From the NCBI RefSeq assembly GCF_041381155.1, contig NC_091142.1, positions 22,716,362-22,780,361 of the forward strand: a stretch of 64,000 nt of DNA, written 5' to 3'. Position numbers and translations under genes: made by a program. Below are positions 38,280-51,400 of the stretch, piece after piece (the first letter of the stretch is position 1; each line of letters starts with the position of its first letter). The notes beneath the pieces are model-generated. The model was not told where the DNA came from, did not search any database, and saw only the letters and a program-made list of their open reading frames with translations. The DNA comes from Argopecten irradians. Lineage: Eukaryota; Mollusca; Bivalvia; Pectinida; Pectinidae.

Positions 38280-38645
38280 CATATTTTGTTTGTTTGTTTG
38301 ATAATTAAAGTCATATTAATATTAATTATATTAATAGCCAGGATCATGTAAGGATGGCATTTCATGTATGCGGTGTGAATCGCGTATATAGTGTATAGTG
38401 CTTGTTTTGTGATATTCGTGTTATGTTTTCTTGTACAGAGGATCTGTTGCCCTTGGCATAGTGCTATATCACTGATGCATGCTGCTGAAGACACCAAGCA
38501 ACACACTCCACCCGGTTACATTATACTGACAACGGGCGAAACTACCACTGTTAAAGACTTTGGTGTGTCTCAGTTAGGGGACAGAACCCAGAGCTTACCT
38601 CAATAGGGCAATCGCTCAACTCCAGGTCAAAAGTGAGGTAATGTC
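38280..38645 (-). mobile_element. Longer tRNA-derived SINE sharing the same 3' tail
   Basis: On the plus strand it starts TTTGTTTGTTTG and then TTAATAGCCAGGATCATGTA, the complement of the 3' tail seen in the SINE at 60.7 kb. It continues through a central body (TATATCACTGATGCATGCTG, TACATTATACTGACAACGGG) and ends near GGGGACAGAACCCAGAGCTT, a decayed B box of a tRNA head read on the minus strand. The body is unlike the 60.7-kb SINE, so this is a different subfamily with a common tail. Confidence 0.7.
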
Positions 38646-39415
38646 AAGGAAGACGTTAGGAAGAAGAGAAAAGATAAGATTTCTTTAGTTGCATTTTACG
38701 ATCATGTATTGGAGACAGCATACTAAATTTTAACGTTTTGTACCCTAAATCAATACTTAAATTCTGGACAACCTGTCATATGGTGTTGCAATTAAGCTTA
38801 ACTATAATTGTAGCAGAATTTATTTCGATAACTATGACGCAAGACAAATTCCATCAATCTCTCTTTATTAAACTACCGTGCCGTTTTGAATGTCAAAACT
38901 GTCTATTAACTAGTCCAGTATAATGTTATGTCATCAAAACTTCACATTCTAAAATATTGTTATTCAAAATTTTTTAATCGAATTAAGCCGACTTCGTATC
39001 CACATACTCTTGATCCTACCAGTAGTGTGGTTTAATGACAACAGTCGGTTGAAAATGAATCGCTCAACATCACAAAAAATATATTTAATAATTTATACGA
39101 TATTATACTAAAACTCATACAGAGATAATTTCGTTCACACATTTTTTAAACACATTTAATTAACGTTTTTGTCCTTCTTTTAAAGATGTCAGTTATTTTA
39201 CTGTAAAGTTTTACTTTCGTTCTCTATCCTTAAGTATATAACCTAACAATACATCTGTACGTAAGCTGAGAAATGATGTCCAAGGTTATACGACGTCTCA
39301 TTATGATGATGATAAATTGTGTGTTTTGTTTACAAAGGACAAGTTATAATTTAATTAATGATCAACCGCCTGAAGCATGTCCTGTTAATTTGCTAACGTC
39401 TTAACCTCCGTAACG

Positions 39416-39422
39416 TATAAAA
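39416..39422 (+). promoter_or_regulatory. TATA box of the MSP130-like gene
   Basis: TATAAAA lies 47 bp before the ATG at 39469. Transcription would start near 39447, giving a very short 5' leader with the start codon in the first exon. The motif is common by chance in AT-rich DNA; its position is what supports it. Confidence 0.5.
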
Positions 39423-39468
39423 CGGTTTCTATTTTTACGGGGAGGCACAGACACGGGAACCAGCAGCC

Positions 39469-42400
39469 ATGACACCAGACAGTAAAGCTTGCAGCTTTGT
39501 GATATATGTTCTTGTTGTCACTGTGCCAGCCTGGGCTGCCATTCAACTGGAGAAACTCAATTCTATCTACCTACCATACACATATGAAAATGGAGAAGGG
39601 AAGTACAGTTATAATAAGGACGCGGCCGAACAGTCGACGTATGACGAAAAAAATTCAATGGTCTACACAGTTGGTATGTTACTTACATTTTGTTTATATA
39701 ACCTATGAATAAATTCATGAAATGTGTCATGTTTTCTGATGTGTATCTATCTTGGAGCCACATCAGAGGGAACTATATTTTTCTGATATATAACAACAAC
39801 CTTTTGGAGTAATGTATACAAGAAATATTGAGTTAAGGTCCAATAGAGATATGGGATTTGAAAAATATATATAATACATATCCAGTGGAACCCGGTCATT
39901 TTACTTTCTTGGGGAACGGCAAAAAAATCTCTTTTTATCAAGATTTCAATATTATCAAGGATAAAAGAAATGGTTATGTATGAACAGATATTATGATTCA
40001 TTTCAGTTTATGCAGTGTTTCCATATAACCGATTTCAAATGAAGCGGATTCCACCCTATCATATCTCGGGATTTTGCATATGTTTATACTGTATATAAGG
40101 GATGGTACGTAGCTATCGCGCATCGTTGAGAGAGATGGATGATGGCTTAGGTTACTTGTTAATTAATCACCTCGGCGCAAGTTGGTTTGCCCTTCGTCAT
40201 TTAATGTGACCGGTCGAGATGTTCTTATCATCACGTCCTTTAAAGGCTGATATCAAAACAATAATGAAACGTATATTGCTAATAATAGCAACGTCAAAAC
40301 ATCTATATCTGTGGTTGGAAATGAAAATGCAGCGCGGAATAAATACCAGTTTTCCAATGCTATACTATAATTATATAAACATTTGGATAATTCCTTTTAG
40401 CTGTTCTGTCGCGTGGCGTGGTGATATATGTCTTAAAGTTGTAATTATGACAAAGCCGGGAAAGATAGGATGACTAGAGTTTTGAGAATGAAATTAATTT
40501 ACATTGTCAATGAGGTGATTATGGTTGCAGTGCTAATTGTAAGTTAATAATGTTGGAGCTCTTTATAAGCCGTTTATATAAATATGTATGATAATAATTA
40601 AAATCAGCGCCATGCTGTTAAGACATGTTAAAAAGAAACATTAATTAGTATGCAAACAACACCTATTAAAATATGTTTTTATGAAATTGCATTGGAGATA
40701 TTGAAACAGGGATTTAATAAATGGAATATAATTATATCTAAATGCGAGCAAATTGACCAGGACATGAACCATTTAAGAAATGTAGAAATCTTATATGTTT
40801 GTGTGACAAACTAAGACTGTTGAAATATCACTCCTTTCAGATTTCGATAGATCATTTCATAATATCTCATACCTGTTCTATTTCACATGAGAATACTGTA
40901 TAACGTAAAATTTTCGTGTGGGGTATTGGTTTAGAGCGTTCAAAGTGTTATTGTGTAGACATATTGTTTGGCCTATAACTATTAATCCAATAATGTATCA
41001 AACAAAATGCATTGCTTTCTTATTCGTGGTTCTACAACATTCAAGAAATTGTCGATACAACGAATGTTTAGCAATAAGAACTGATTTTTTTATAATTTAA
41101 CGCTTATACCACCAAAACATTTCAATTGTAGGTAAACAAATACTCCATGGTATCAATATTTCCAACATCTCAAATCCAATCATCACCATCAACCGAGAGT
41201 ATACGGACGCCCAACTGAGGGCCCTGGGGTTTTGTGATGACTATCTGTTCATTTCAATGGTGAGGAGTGACTTTGGTGGATACGTGGAAGTCCATGAGTT
41301 ACAGCATGGCGGAAACGAAACAAGTCAGCTTGTGCACAACATTTCAGGTAACAATCAAACTGCGTTCTTATGCATAAAACATTATTATATGCATTTACAT
41401 AGAATTGTATTTAGTTAAATAAATCTATATACAATGTATTGTATTTAAGACTTTTGTTGAACCAAACAATTTTTGTCTACAAATTCATTGCAAGTACATA
41501 TATAAATTTCGAATACCGATCAGTTCTGTTCGAGATAACGAGGCTTAATGTATATATCTTATTATTTATTTATAATCAACAAATCTAACGATAAACACTA
41601 TTGCTTGTTGTCGATCGTCGAACTATTGGAATCTGGTTTGCCACCATTTTAATACCGCAATTTATCTCGAAAATAATATTTTAACCAATGACATAACATC
41701 ATAAGACATATGCATGCATAATGTAAACTACTTTTCATTATGTTATAATGCATTGGATATGCATTCTGTGTGCTATTTTTATGATACATTTTCCGTAAAC
41801 ACTTTCGTTACAGTTGGTTTCCGACCAGACATGATCGTGCCTACCAGTGACTGCCGAACGGTTCTTGTTTCGTTGGAAGGCAACCCATACAATAACAGGA
41901 CCCATTTCATCGATCCGGAGGGCGGTATAGGAATTATTAAGTTTACAGAGGCATCCGGAATATCGGGGTCGTACAACTACACACAGATTGGCTTCACTAA
42001 ATTTAACGATCAGTAAGTATATTATTCACCATTGTCATATTAAACAATAGGTACTACTATTTTGTAAGAGTTACCTCCCCTACCGGTAGGTATATGAACA
42101 TATGTATGTAGCAAATACAACATTATGTTGTGAGTGAAGCTGACGACGTTTTCTCAGAAAATATGATGTTACGGTCGCAAATACGTCACAATCAATACCT
42201 AACTGCAAGAACGGATAACTCTGCAAAACAGGAAACGTAGATATATCCTTAGAAAGAAATGCATTGCTTTTATATAATGCAGTGCTTTAATTGTCAAATA
42301 TCCGTAACATATCTTGAGGATGCATATCTCTGGTGGTTAAAGTTATTTTTGAAGTAAAAATGAAATAGTTTTTTTTCCAAAACGCAAACTACATATAATA

Positions 42401-45400
42401 AAATCAAAAAACATGGATGTCTTCTCACTTGACAACTTGCAACATATTTTGATTTGAATTCTTATATGAACCTCAAAATGATCTTTAACCTTACAGCTAC
42501 GATGCCAATGGGACTTAAACGTGAGAAAAGGACATTTTAAAATGGCTTTATTTTCAAAGGATTACTTAATCGTTTGCCTTTCCAATTATAAACCACTGTT
42601 GATATAAATATAACATATGTTTACATAAGAAATATATTTTAGGTGGGAGAGCCTGGTATCTCAGGGAGTGAGATTTGTCTACAGAGAAAACAACAACACC
42701 TTTTCTAATGATTTGGAACCGGAATACATCGAATTCTCGGATGACGAAAGTATCGCTTATGTATCATTGCAGGTAAATGGATGCTGCTAACATATGACGA
42801 TTGGTTGGTTCTGGTGAATTTTTAGTCCAATCACATTCAGTCGTATTTGCCTATAAAGACGCCTAAGGGACCAAAAATGATATTTATGTTAGCCTGTTTA
42901 TAACATTGCATATAGGTTTCCTTTTCTTTTCGTTGAAATGCTGTGTTCTACAATGTTGCAAACAATAATTTTTCCAATTTGTATATTAACAGGAGGCTAA
43001 TGCTGTGGCTGTCATTAACATGTCTGTACCGGAAGTAACGTCCATCCATCCTCTTGGTTACAAAAACTGGACCAATTACAAACTGGACGTCAGTGATAAA
43101 GATGACGGTAAACGCAGCTTTTGTTTAGGTCATACTCTGGAGTTCTGAATAATGTTTTAATTATTTCTTTTACTGCATTTTTCTCGATTAACTCAGTGCA
43201 ATTAGTGAACAATCTGTACATCATTAGTATTGCTTAGAAATAAAAAAACTTTTGACGATTATGCAATATTGATGATAATTTCATTTATTAATCATTTTAA
43301 ACGATCAATCATACCCCGGTGTCACATCAGTAAATAAATCAAATAAATATTCACCGGAGAGTTGACACAACTATTTTAGTAACTTTTGAAAAAGAGCGTG
43401 TACTTAAAATAAGGTAAGACGTAACTGTAATTTGACTAGTTCCTGACAAAGATTGCTTGATTTTATTGACGCGGGATAGGGTTCAGTATACAAGACGTCG
43501 GACAACGAGCAAATTTGTACGTTTTGCACATCGTGGCATTCGTGACATATTAGATTGATGCATACTACTCAAACTTTCATTTTTTTAACTGGTTAGTTTC
43601 TGAGACATACAAATTTCAGTGTTTTTAGACTGAATTGTCCCTCTAACGCTTTTGCTTTTTTCTTAACACATCGTTTTACATGTACAAAACAGGTATAAAC
43701 ATTCGTCCTTGGCCGGTGATGGGTATGTACCAGCCAGATGCTATCAAAGTTGTTAACATCCAAGGAAAGTCCTACCTTGTCACGGCAAATGAGGGAAGTA
43801 CAAAGGACTATTCGGACATTGACGGGTCAGGAGGATTCAATGAGAAATCAAGAGTGGCGGAACTGACCATCGATGGTTTGTAAATCTTAAGGCCACTAGG
43901 TTTGAAATAGGCACATATTTGACACATTTGCACATTGTAGGCATCTTCGACATTTTTGTTAAGTTTCACAATTAATAAGTAACACTTTTTTCATATTGTA
44001 AACTGTTTACGCAGCGAATACCACTACCCTGTTATATATTATTTACTTCTGCTTGGATTATTTAGATATAGCTTATTATCAAAAATTTTATTTTAGATCA
44101 ACCAGATTTCAGAGGCAAAATACATCATAACCTCATTACTCCAAATTATGTGTGAAATCCAACAAGGCCCATGCATTCATACTTTGGCACAAAGTCACTG
44201 AGCCAAAAACGACTAAGATAGTCACCGTAAAGATGTGTAGGTGGCACATTGCAAGGTTTTCGACTATGTCATAATATATACAATATTCACAGTTTGATCC
44301 TATTTGAACTCGTATCTTTATATTAAGTTAATTTATATTTAAGTTAAAAAATCTGTATAGCCATTTTTTGCATAAAATGATCAACAAATAGCAAAGCATT
44401 CTAGGTATTTGCATATTTGTTTGATAGTATAGCACTTATATATAGTTGTTTTGATAGTATAACACTTTATAAAATAGTTGTTTTGATAGTATAGCACTTT
44501 ACAATATAGTTGTTTTGATAGTATAGCACTTTACAATATATTGTTTTGATAGTATACACTTTTAATATATGTTTTGATAGTATACACTTTATAAAATAGT
44601 GTTTTTGATAGTATAGCACTTTACAATATAGTTGTTTTGATAGTATAGCACTTTACAATATAGTTGTTTTGATAGTATAGCACTTTACAATATAGTTGTT
44701 TTGATAGTATAGCACTTTACAATATAATTGTTTTGATAGTATAGCACTTTACAATATAATTGTTTTGATAGAATAGCACTTTACAATATAGTTTGTTTTG
44801 ATAGTATAGCACTTTACAATATAGTTGTTTTGATAGTAAGCACTTTATGATATAGTTGTTTTGATAGTATAGCACTTTATGATATAATTGTTTTGATAGT
44901 TTAGCACTTTACAATATAATTGTTTTGATAGTATAGCACTTTACAATATAATTGTTTTGATAGTATAGCACTTTACAATATAATTGTTTTGATAATATAT
45001 ACCTGTTAACTTTTACTGATTTGTTAATGTTAATATTTATGATTATGGTATTCAGATCACCTTGACATATCGGCCCCAGTAGCCTACTGGGCTAGCAAAA
45101 ACGGATTTCTATTTAACCTCCAAACGGAGAACAACTTAGGTATGTTTTTTATTTGAATATCAATTTTTGGTGGTTTTTTATTAAACATATCTATTCATTC
45201 GCAAATTGTTGAAAACATTATAAGTTCATGCTGCAGGACAAAGATACGTCCGCAAATGATAAATCTAACAAAATGTCTTTCTACCTTACGGGAAATCACT
45301 TTATATATTGTATTTTAGAATGACATCACATTGTAGTTTTTAATTCAATTTGAACCAGACCATTTTCAGTATGATGTCTCGATAGATTATAACTTAATTG

Positions 45401-47237
45401 AATTCATATTCTTCACCCATCTATCCCTCTATTATGTTTGGCTAGGCGACTGAGTCTCGTAGATCGTATTCATAAACTTCCTTTGCCATTTGTGTTTTTA
45501 TATACATCATCAATTTCGAATATACATGTAGATATATATATATATTATGATAATTATTTGAAGGACGACTAGAGGTTAGTAACTTGGAAGGGAAGCATGG
45601 AAACGCATACGATCATTTGTACACGTTCGGTGGAAGAAGCATATCGTTGTATGACCTCAGCAACTTTAGCCAAGTTTACGACAGTGGAAGTGAAATAGAG
45701 GAAAAAATTGCGCAACTTCACCCAGACCTATTTAATGCTAATGGGAAGTCGAAATCGACCATAGTATCTGATTCTGTGGATTCCAGATCCGATGCAAGGG
45801 TATGTCGATAATTGGAAATAATAGTTTAACTCGAACTGTTTCACGTCGAATGCTATCTTAAATTAGTGGACTAATATTAATGGTATTATAATATAACTGC
45901 AAGTTGCTTGTACTGCTTCATATCGTTATAATATACTATTGATTTGTTTTTTGGAAACAGTTTTGTTGTTCAGTGTGTTTTTATTATCATAGGGTCCCGA
46001 GATTGAGAGCCTTGCTGTACTAAAGGACGGAAATACCACGGTGATTTTTGCTGGAGTAGAAAGGCCAGGCTTCATCGCCGTCTACTCCATTCCTGGTGAC
46101 GTCAACTCCATACAGTTTGAGAGTCTTTGGACTGGAATTACAAAAACAGACGAAAAATTCGGGAAGCTTTACGACAAGCGCTTAATCAGTGATATAGGAC
46201 CAGATAATCTCAGGTTAGTGTGTTTCCACTCTTTCATAGGTATTGAAATTGATGATATAAGTCAAAAAGGAATGTTGATAAGATTATAAAAGGTCCACTA
46301 CCTTTCAGAAACAAAAATTGAAACTTTCTTAAAAATAATATCAACATACAAAAAATATAAATACATGGTCTGAAATGAGATTACAATACCAATTAAATAT
46401 TTCTTGTGAAATCTGCGTTAACAGTGAAGATTAACTTAGCTATTTTGCCGTCTGGCATTGATAGTGCGATAAATAGCACGACGGCGGGAAACACAATACG
46501 ACATGCATTATGAAAATTGACTTTTCATTCATTTTAATTCTATTGTTGAGATGATGATGATGAGTGTAGTATTACCGGTAAGTTAATAAATTTTGCGATT
46601 TTTACAAAATTATCAATGACACTATTGACACAACTGCATAATTATAATGGAATTTGAAATGACAGTCAATATTCCTTCTCATATGTGATATACAGATAGC
46701 CAAATCAAATAAATTAGGATCATGGTCATAGATGTAAGTCTCCATGGTAAAAGGAGTACAAATTCACATGAGTTCTTTCAAAGTGATGCTCTTGGTTTAC
46801 TTGCAACGGCAGTAGAGTTGTACTAGTCTTGTAAAAGGTTCTGAATCTTAAATATTTCATCTTCTCTTCTTCGTTGACGTTCTTCCTAAACCTTTTCCTA
46901 GAGCATTCACGCTTGTTCGAAAAGATCTGTGTTCTGCCCTTTGTAGGTGTACACAACAGCCTGATAAATTATCTAGTATATGTGAGACCATTGGTTTGTC
47001 AGTGGTGTAATTTGCTGTTATACGTCTTTAATTGCCTTTACTATACATGATTTGACGGACAAATATGGCAGATTCCATATTTTTAAGAAATATATCGTGT
47101 CGCTAAATAGTACTTTTTGTTCTTTTATCAGATATATTCCAGCATCAGAAAGTCCTAACGACAAGCCGCTTCTGTTGTGCACATCGTCTACAAGTGGAAC
47201 AGTCTCCATACTGGAAATCAAGGGTCTTAGTGCTTGA
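39469..47237 (+). CDS. Choice-of-anchor I / MSP130-like secreted glycoprotein (mesenchyme-specific cell surface glycoprotein family), 10 exons
   Basis: Exons: 39469-39673, 41132-41347, 41814-42012, 42643-42772, 42993-43107, 43693-43875, 45056-45139, 45564-45799, 45993-46213 and 47132-47237 (TGA stop). All junctions have GT/AG and agree in phase. The total is 1695 nt, a 564-residue protein. It starts with a signal peptide (hydrophobic core FVIYVLVVTVPAWA). Family blocks in order: YNKDAAEQSTYDEKNSMVY near residue 45; FRPDMIVPTSDCRTVLVSLE, then DPEGGIGIIKF; PDAIKVV, then YLVTANEGSTKDY; LYTFGGRSISLYD; and SDARGPEIESLAVL, then FAGVERPGFIAVY. These match the beta-propeller-like choice-of-anchor I domain of bacteria and MSP130 of echinoderms and molluscs. 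I count about 11 N-glycosylation sequons (NIS, NET, NRT, NYT, NNT, NMS, NWT, NFS, NTT). There is no hydrophobic GPI tail, so it is probably secreted. MSP130 is tied to biomineralisation in sea urchins; a shell or matrix role here is inference. Confidence 0.93.
44418..44998. repeat. 32-bp minisatellite, about 18 copies
   Basis: The unit is TTTTGATAGTATAGCACTTT followed by ACAATATAGTTG. Most copies are near-identical; a few near 44.55 kb have 1-3 base indels. It lies in intron 6 of the MSP130-like gene (43876-45055). Confidence 0.95.
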
Positions 47238-47597
47238 GGTACCGGCGGCATTGTCTAATTTTACACTGAACTGGTCTTCTTGAATTCATTTTGGATATGT
47301 AAAGGGAGATAACTGTGGTTTATGTTATAACTATAGACGTACTTATTTTAGCGCGGGTATAAATAGGCGCAATTCGGTGGTGCAATACGGAGATTCTGTT
47401 TTACAAGTTCAGTGTTATACATGCATTAGCGCCTATTAGACCTCGCGACAGGGCGAAACAAAACTGCTACTAATACAAGTACGTTTATGGTACGGTGTAT
47501 AATGTGCAATATTTACTACTGCGTGTTCCTCTATGTTTACATCAAAGATGTCCAATTTTTGCTAATCGGCTCATGAAGAATGTATTGCTGTATCGTT

Positions 47598-47603
47598 ATT
47601 AAA
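47598..47603 (+). terminator. Possible polyadenylation signal of the MSP130-like gene
   Basis: ATTAAA about 360 bp after the TGA stop. It is a known polyadenylation variant, but such hexamers are common in this composition, so this is only the nearest plausible candidate. Confidence 0.25.
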
Positions 47604-48049
47604 ATGGTGCTTATCTTTTAAAATGTCTAGGCGTATTATTTGATCAAAGGTTTGAAATGTATAGGCGTAGAATATCACTAGTATACAAAGTTTCATAATT
47701 TATGAAATCTAAAATTGTTTTGAAGATGAAACGGAGGCTGATATTTGATGATATGATATGATATGACATGTTAGTTATATTGTGATAGTAACAGTTATTT
47801 CATATTTAAAACTAAGTGAATGTTCAAAGATGTTGTATCTTTAAAATGTCTCTATACTAATACATGTATATTATATCGAATTGAAGAACATGTAAAACGA
47901 TCGAAATTCTGATTTACAAATGATCTAAATTATTTCAAATATCTATATATAATATATCACTGACTATTACACGATGAATGCGGAGAATGTCTATTAGAAC
48001 TTTGGTGCCGTAGATGTTGCCATGCGCTATCTCGTCATTTTATTATGGT

Positions 48050-48480
48050 AGATTTATGAGTGGAACATTATAGGCCGGGATCTAGGGGGGGGGGGGGGGG
48101 GTCCACATGCACCCCCACAACTTAACGAACTAATGTTTTTCTGAAGCCTTATGACCCACTGATAACGAAATCGAGAGGTAACATTATATAAACTGGGAGG
48201 AACTTCCGATTAAGACGTCATCAAGATGGCTGCCATCTCGAATTTCACTAAAAATTGAAAAATAGTCATTACATTGACATTTCTCAACCGAAGAAGACAA
48301 ACGAGGCATCAAAATGACCACAATAGAACACAAAATACATATCAGGACCAAATAATCCAATATATGTAGTTATTTCTACACAGGAAATGAAAAAATCGGA
48401 TTTTGAGCTCAAAAATGGTAATTTTAAGCAAATTTTTCAAATTTGGCTTGACGCAGCAAAAATGTTTGCCAACAGAACAT
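48050..48480. repeat. Probable interspersed repeat starting with a G17 run
   Basis: A run of 17 G at 48085-48101 precedes AT-rich sequence with AAGACGTCATCAAGATGGCT and GAAGAAGACAAACGAGGCAT, which I recall as a common bivalve repeat. No coding capacity. The assignment rests on memory only. Confidence 0.4.
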
Positions 48481-51400
48481 ATATATAAACAATTACATGA
48501 GTGTTCATTTCATATGGGATTTTATGAAACGAGTCTATTAAGTTTTTATTTTTGCGAGCCTTGGTGAGCCTTGGTCGTCATTTTGTCTCGCCGTCCTCGT
48601 AATCCTTTCGTCATGTCATTTTTCCTGTCCGTATTTTATTGTTTCTGTCTGACGTCACAATGAATATCCAGCCAATGAAAATCGCTCCAGGCCATATAAC
48701 ACTTAGTCTAGTGACATACGCAAAATATTACACGGCCAAAATCACATGATATCAGGCGGCTTATGTGATAAATAACTTTATGTTCAGACAAATCGTACTG
48801 CTGACAACCGTATAAGTGAATAGCAGTAGTGTAGTAGGTGTAAATAAATGTGAGCAGTACTTGTAAAGTTTGATATCAGCCAAAGATTATATCACGATTA
48901 CCATACCATATTATTCATACAGATATAGTATATTACATGTAAATATTGACTGGTAAGCATAGGAGTGGCATTGTGAGATGCCACGATAGTCTCTTTTGTG
49001 GTATACTGTTTAGAATAACAATTAAACATTTCATTAAAATATTTCCAAAGAAGACGGTATGTTAAGAGAAAATTTTTACATTTACATTTATTGCTATTCA
49101 GTCCAATACAAAGAGGATATATAGCCAATGACACAAATTACAAGCTGTGTGAGAATGAGACACTGAACATGAATTATTATTATGCTGCTATATTCGTAAT
49201 TAATAAGCATGCTTAAACAGTAAAAAGTACGGCAAGTGAATTCCAAAAATATCACTAGTAGTTATAGTGTTAAGATACAATAGTATCCTGACATCTTTTA
49301 TTTGGTTCTTGATATTAATGCGATCCATAGAATACATCCGTTGCCAGCTGCGTTCACTACGATGGAGAGCGGGCATGAAATAAATAAAATTATTAATAAT
49401 AATAAGCAATAATATTTCTTTCGAATGAAATGCTTTTATTTATTTCATTTATTCCATGTCCGATCCTAGCCACTGTAGTTCATACTACCGTATAGGCAGC
49501 AACGCGAGGATATATCATTGATTGTTCTAAAAAATAATAGTCAGTGTCATATTATAGTAATTGGTGTTTGTGACGTATACTATAGTATATATGATATAAT
49601 CCTACTTCTGCCAAAATATTTTTTTCTACCAACCTTATATTCGTGTTGACATTAAGTGACGATGACTAAGATAACGTGTATTGTGACGTCAGGTTCATGA
49701 GCTTTGATAATGTAAACAGGTATGGCTGGCAGGTGGTTATTTTCGCGCAGTCAAGAAGGTATAGTGAAGGCAAGAAAAAACTCTTATGAAAGTAGTAATT
49801 AAGTCCGTGATTCCTTCTCTGTTAACTGGTTTTATTAGAATCGTGTAGTTCGATACCAAAGTGGGCGAGACGCTGTCGAATGCAGCATTTTCATGGAAAT
49901 AATACATTTATAAAACATAATGCAGTGTAATCAACAGCATAATGGCAAAATGTGTGTGTCACTTATATTTTATCGTAGATGAGATTGGGTGAAGACTCTG
50001 GCCTCTATCTTTGATAGATAACCTATATTTATATCTGGATCAAAGCTAGCCTACTAGGAAGAAAACAGTGTCATTATTAAAAATCTGAAGTTTTATCGAG
50101 ATGTTGTACGTGTTATGTCTACGGAGCAAACATCGATTTAATCTTAGCTCTTTGCTCACAGCTGATTAAAATGTCAAGCAGTGAGAGAGGTTGTCAAACT
50201 GGGTATCGGCGGTGTTGCTTGATGTACGGTTGCAAGTAATAACACTTCTTGCAATCGACTTTAATGCACCCCTGTTATTGTCATATCAAAAAGACCCGGG
50301 CATTAATAGCTATGATCTCATAAAACAATATTGAATTGCGGGGATTTGAAACCAGCAGGAGGCATTCTGTATACGTAATACGTTAGCACTTGAAATGTTT
50401 ATGCACGAGAGGAATGCTTGTGATATTAAAAAATGAACTCTATATTATCGTTATTACCAAAACACATTTGAAATGTTATCTTTAAAATGACTTAACGAGA
50501 ATCATACGGGAATTAAAAACAATTGTTAAATTGATATTGATCATAATTAATCAAAATGTTTCAGATATACCAAAAATCATTTGAATATGCAAACTGAAAA
50601 AAAAATCGGATGGTCTTGGTGCTGAGTGTAAGGTCAGGGAGTAACATGAATTGACAAGAGTCCTACATTGTGTATTACAAGAAAACACAATACGAAAGCA
50701 GAAGTCCGTATGAACTCGTATACTTATCGCGCTCTTTCTTTCTCACTGCAGTAATTAAACAGGTTAAATATGACTAAATCAAGAAATTCGACAATACGTT
50801 TTTGAAAACCTATGTGATGTAAGTGATAAATCGTTGTTCACGTTATAATCTGCTGGTAACATTAATTGATATCTTGAAACTGGATTACAAATGTACTGCA
50901 CATAAATTTGTAGACAAACACATATTCTCCTACTATGATAAATCAATTCTGATGTTCTAAACGTACACCCATTGGATATAAAATGAATTGGGATCAGTAG
51001 TCAGTTAATGATTCCAATTGAGTGTGCGGTTACCAAGGAAACCACACAAGTATTATAAATATTCACATATCACATAGTCTACGTTCTATAATTACAATGC
51101 AGGCAGATGCGAGTCCATTCTAATGTGAATTATATATGTCCATGAGCAATGAAATGGGTCTGGATTGTATCAACTGGAATGATTTGTAGATGTATGTTTG
51201 ATTCTCATATTATTACCCGTAGTCGTTTGATGGTATAAAGCCAGGTAGTTAAGTGTTCGGTTTTCTTCTGCTCTATATACTGTCTTATTACGAGAATTTA
51301 TCATATATAAATTTAGCTTGGTGAAGAGTTCGAATTGTAGTAAATATAACCTTTGCCCTCGACGACAATGTGTTGTAGTGGAGCAGGTAATCGATTTATA

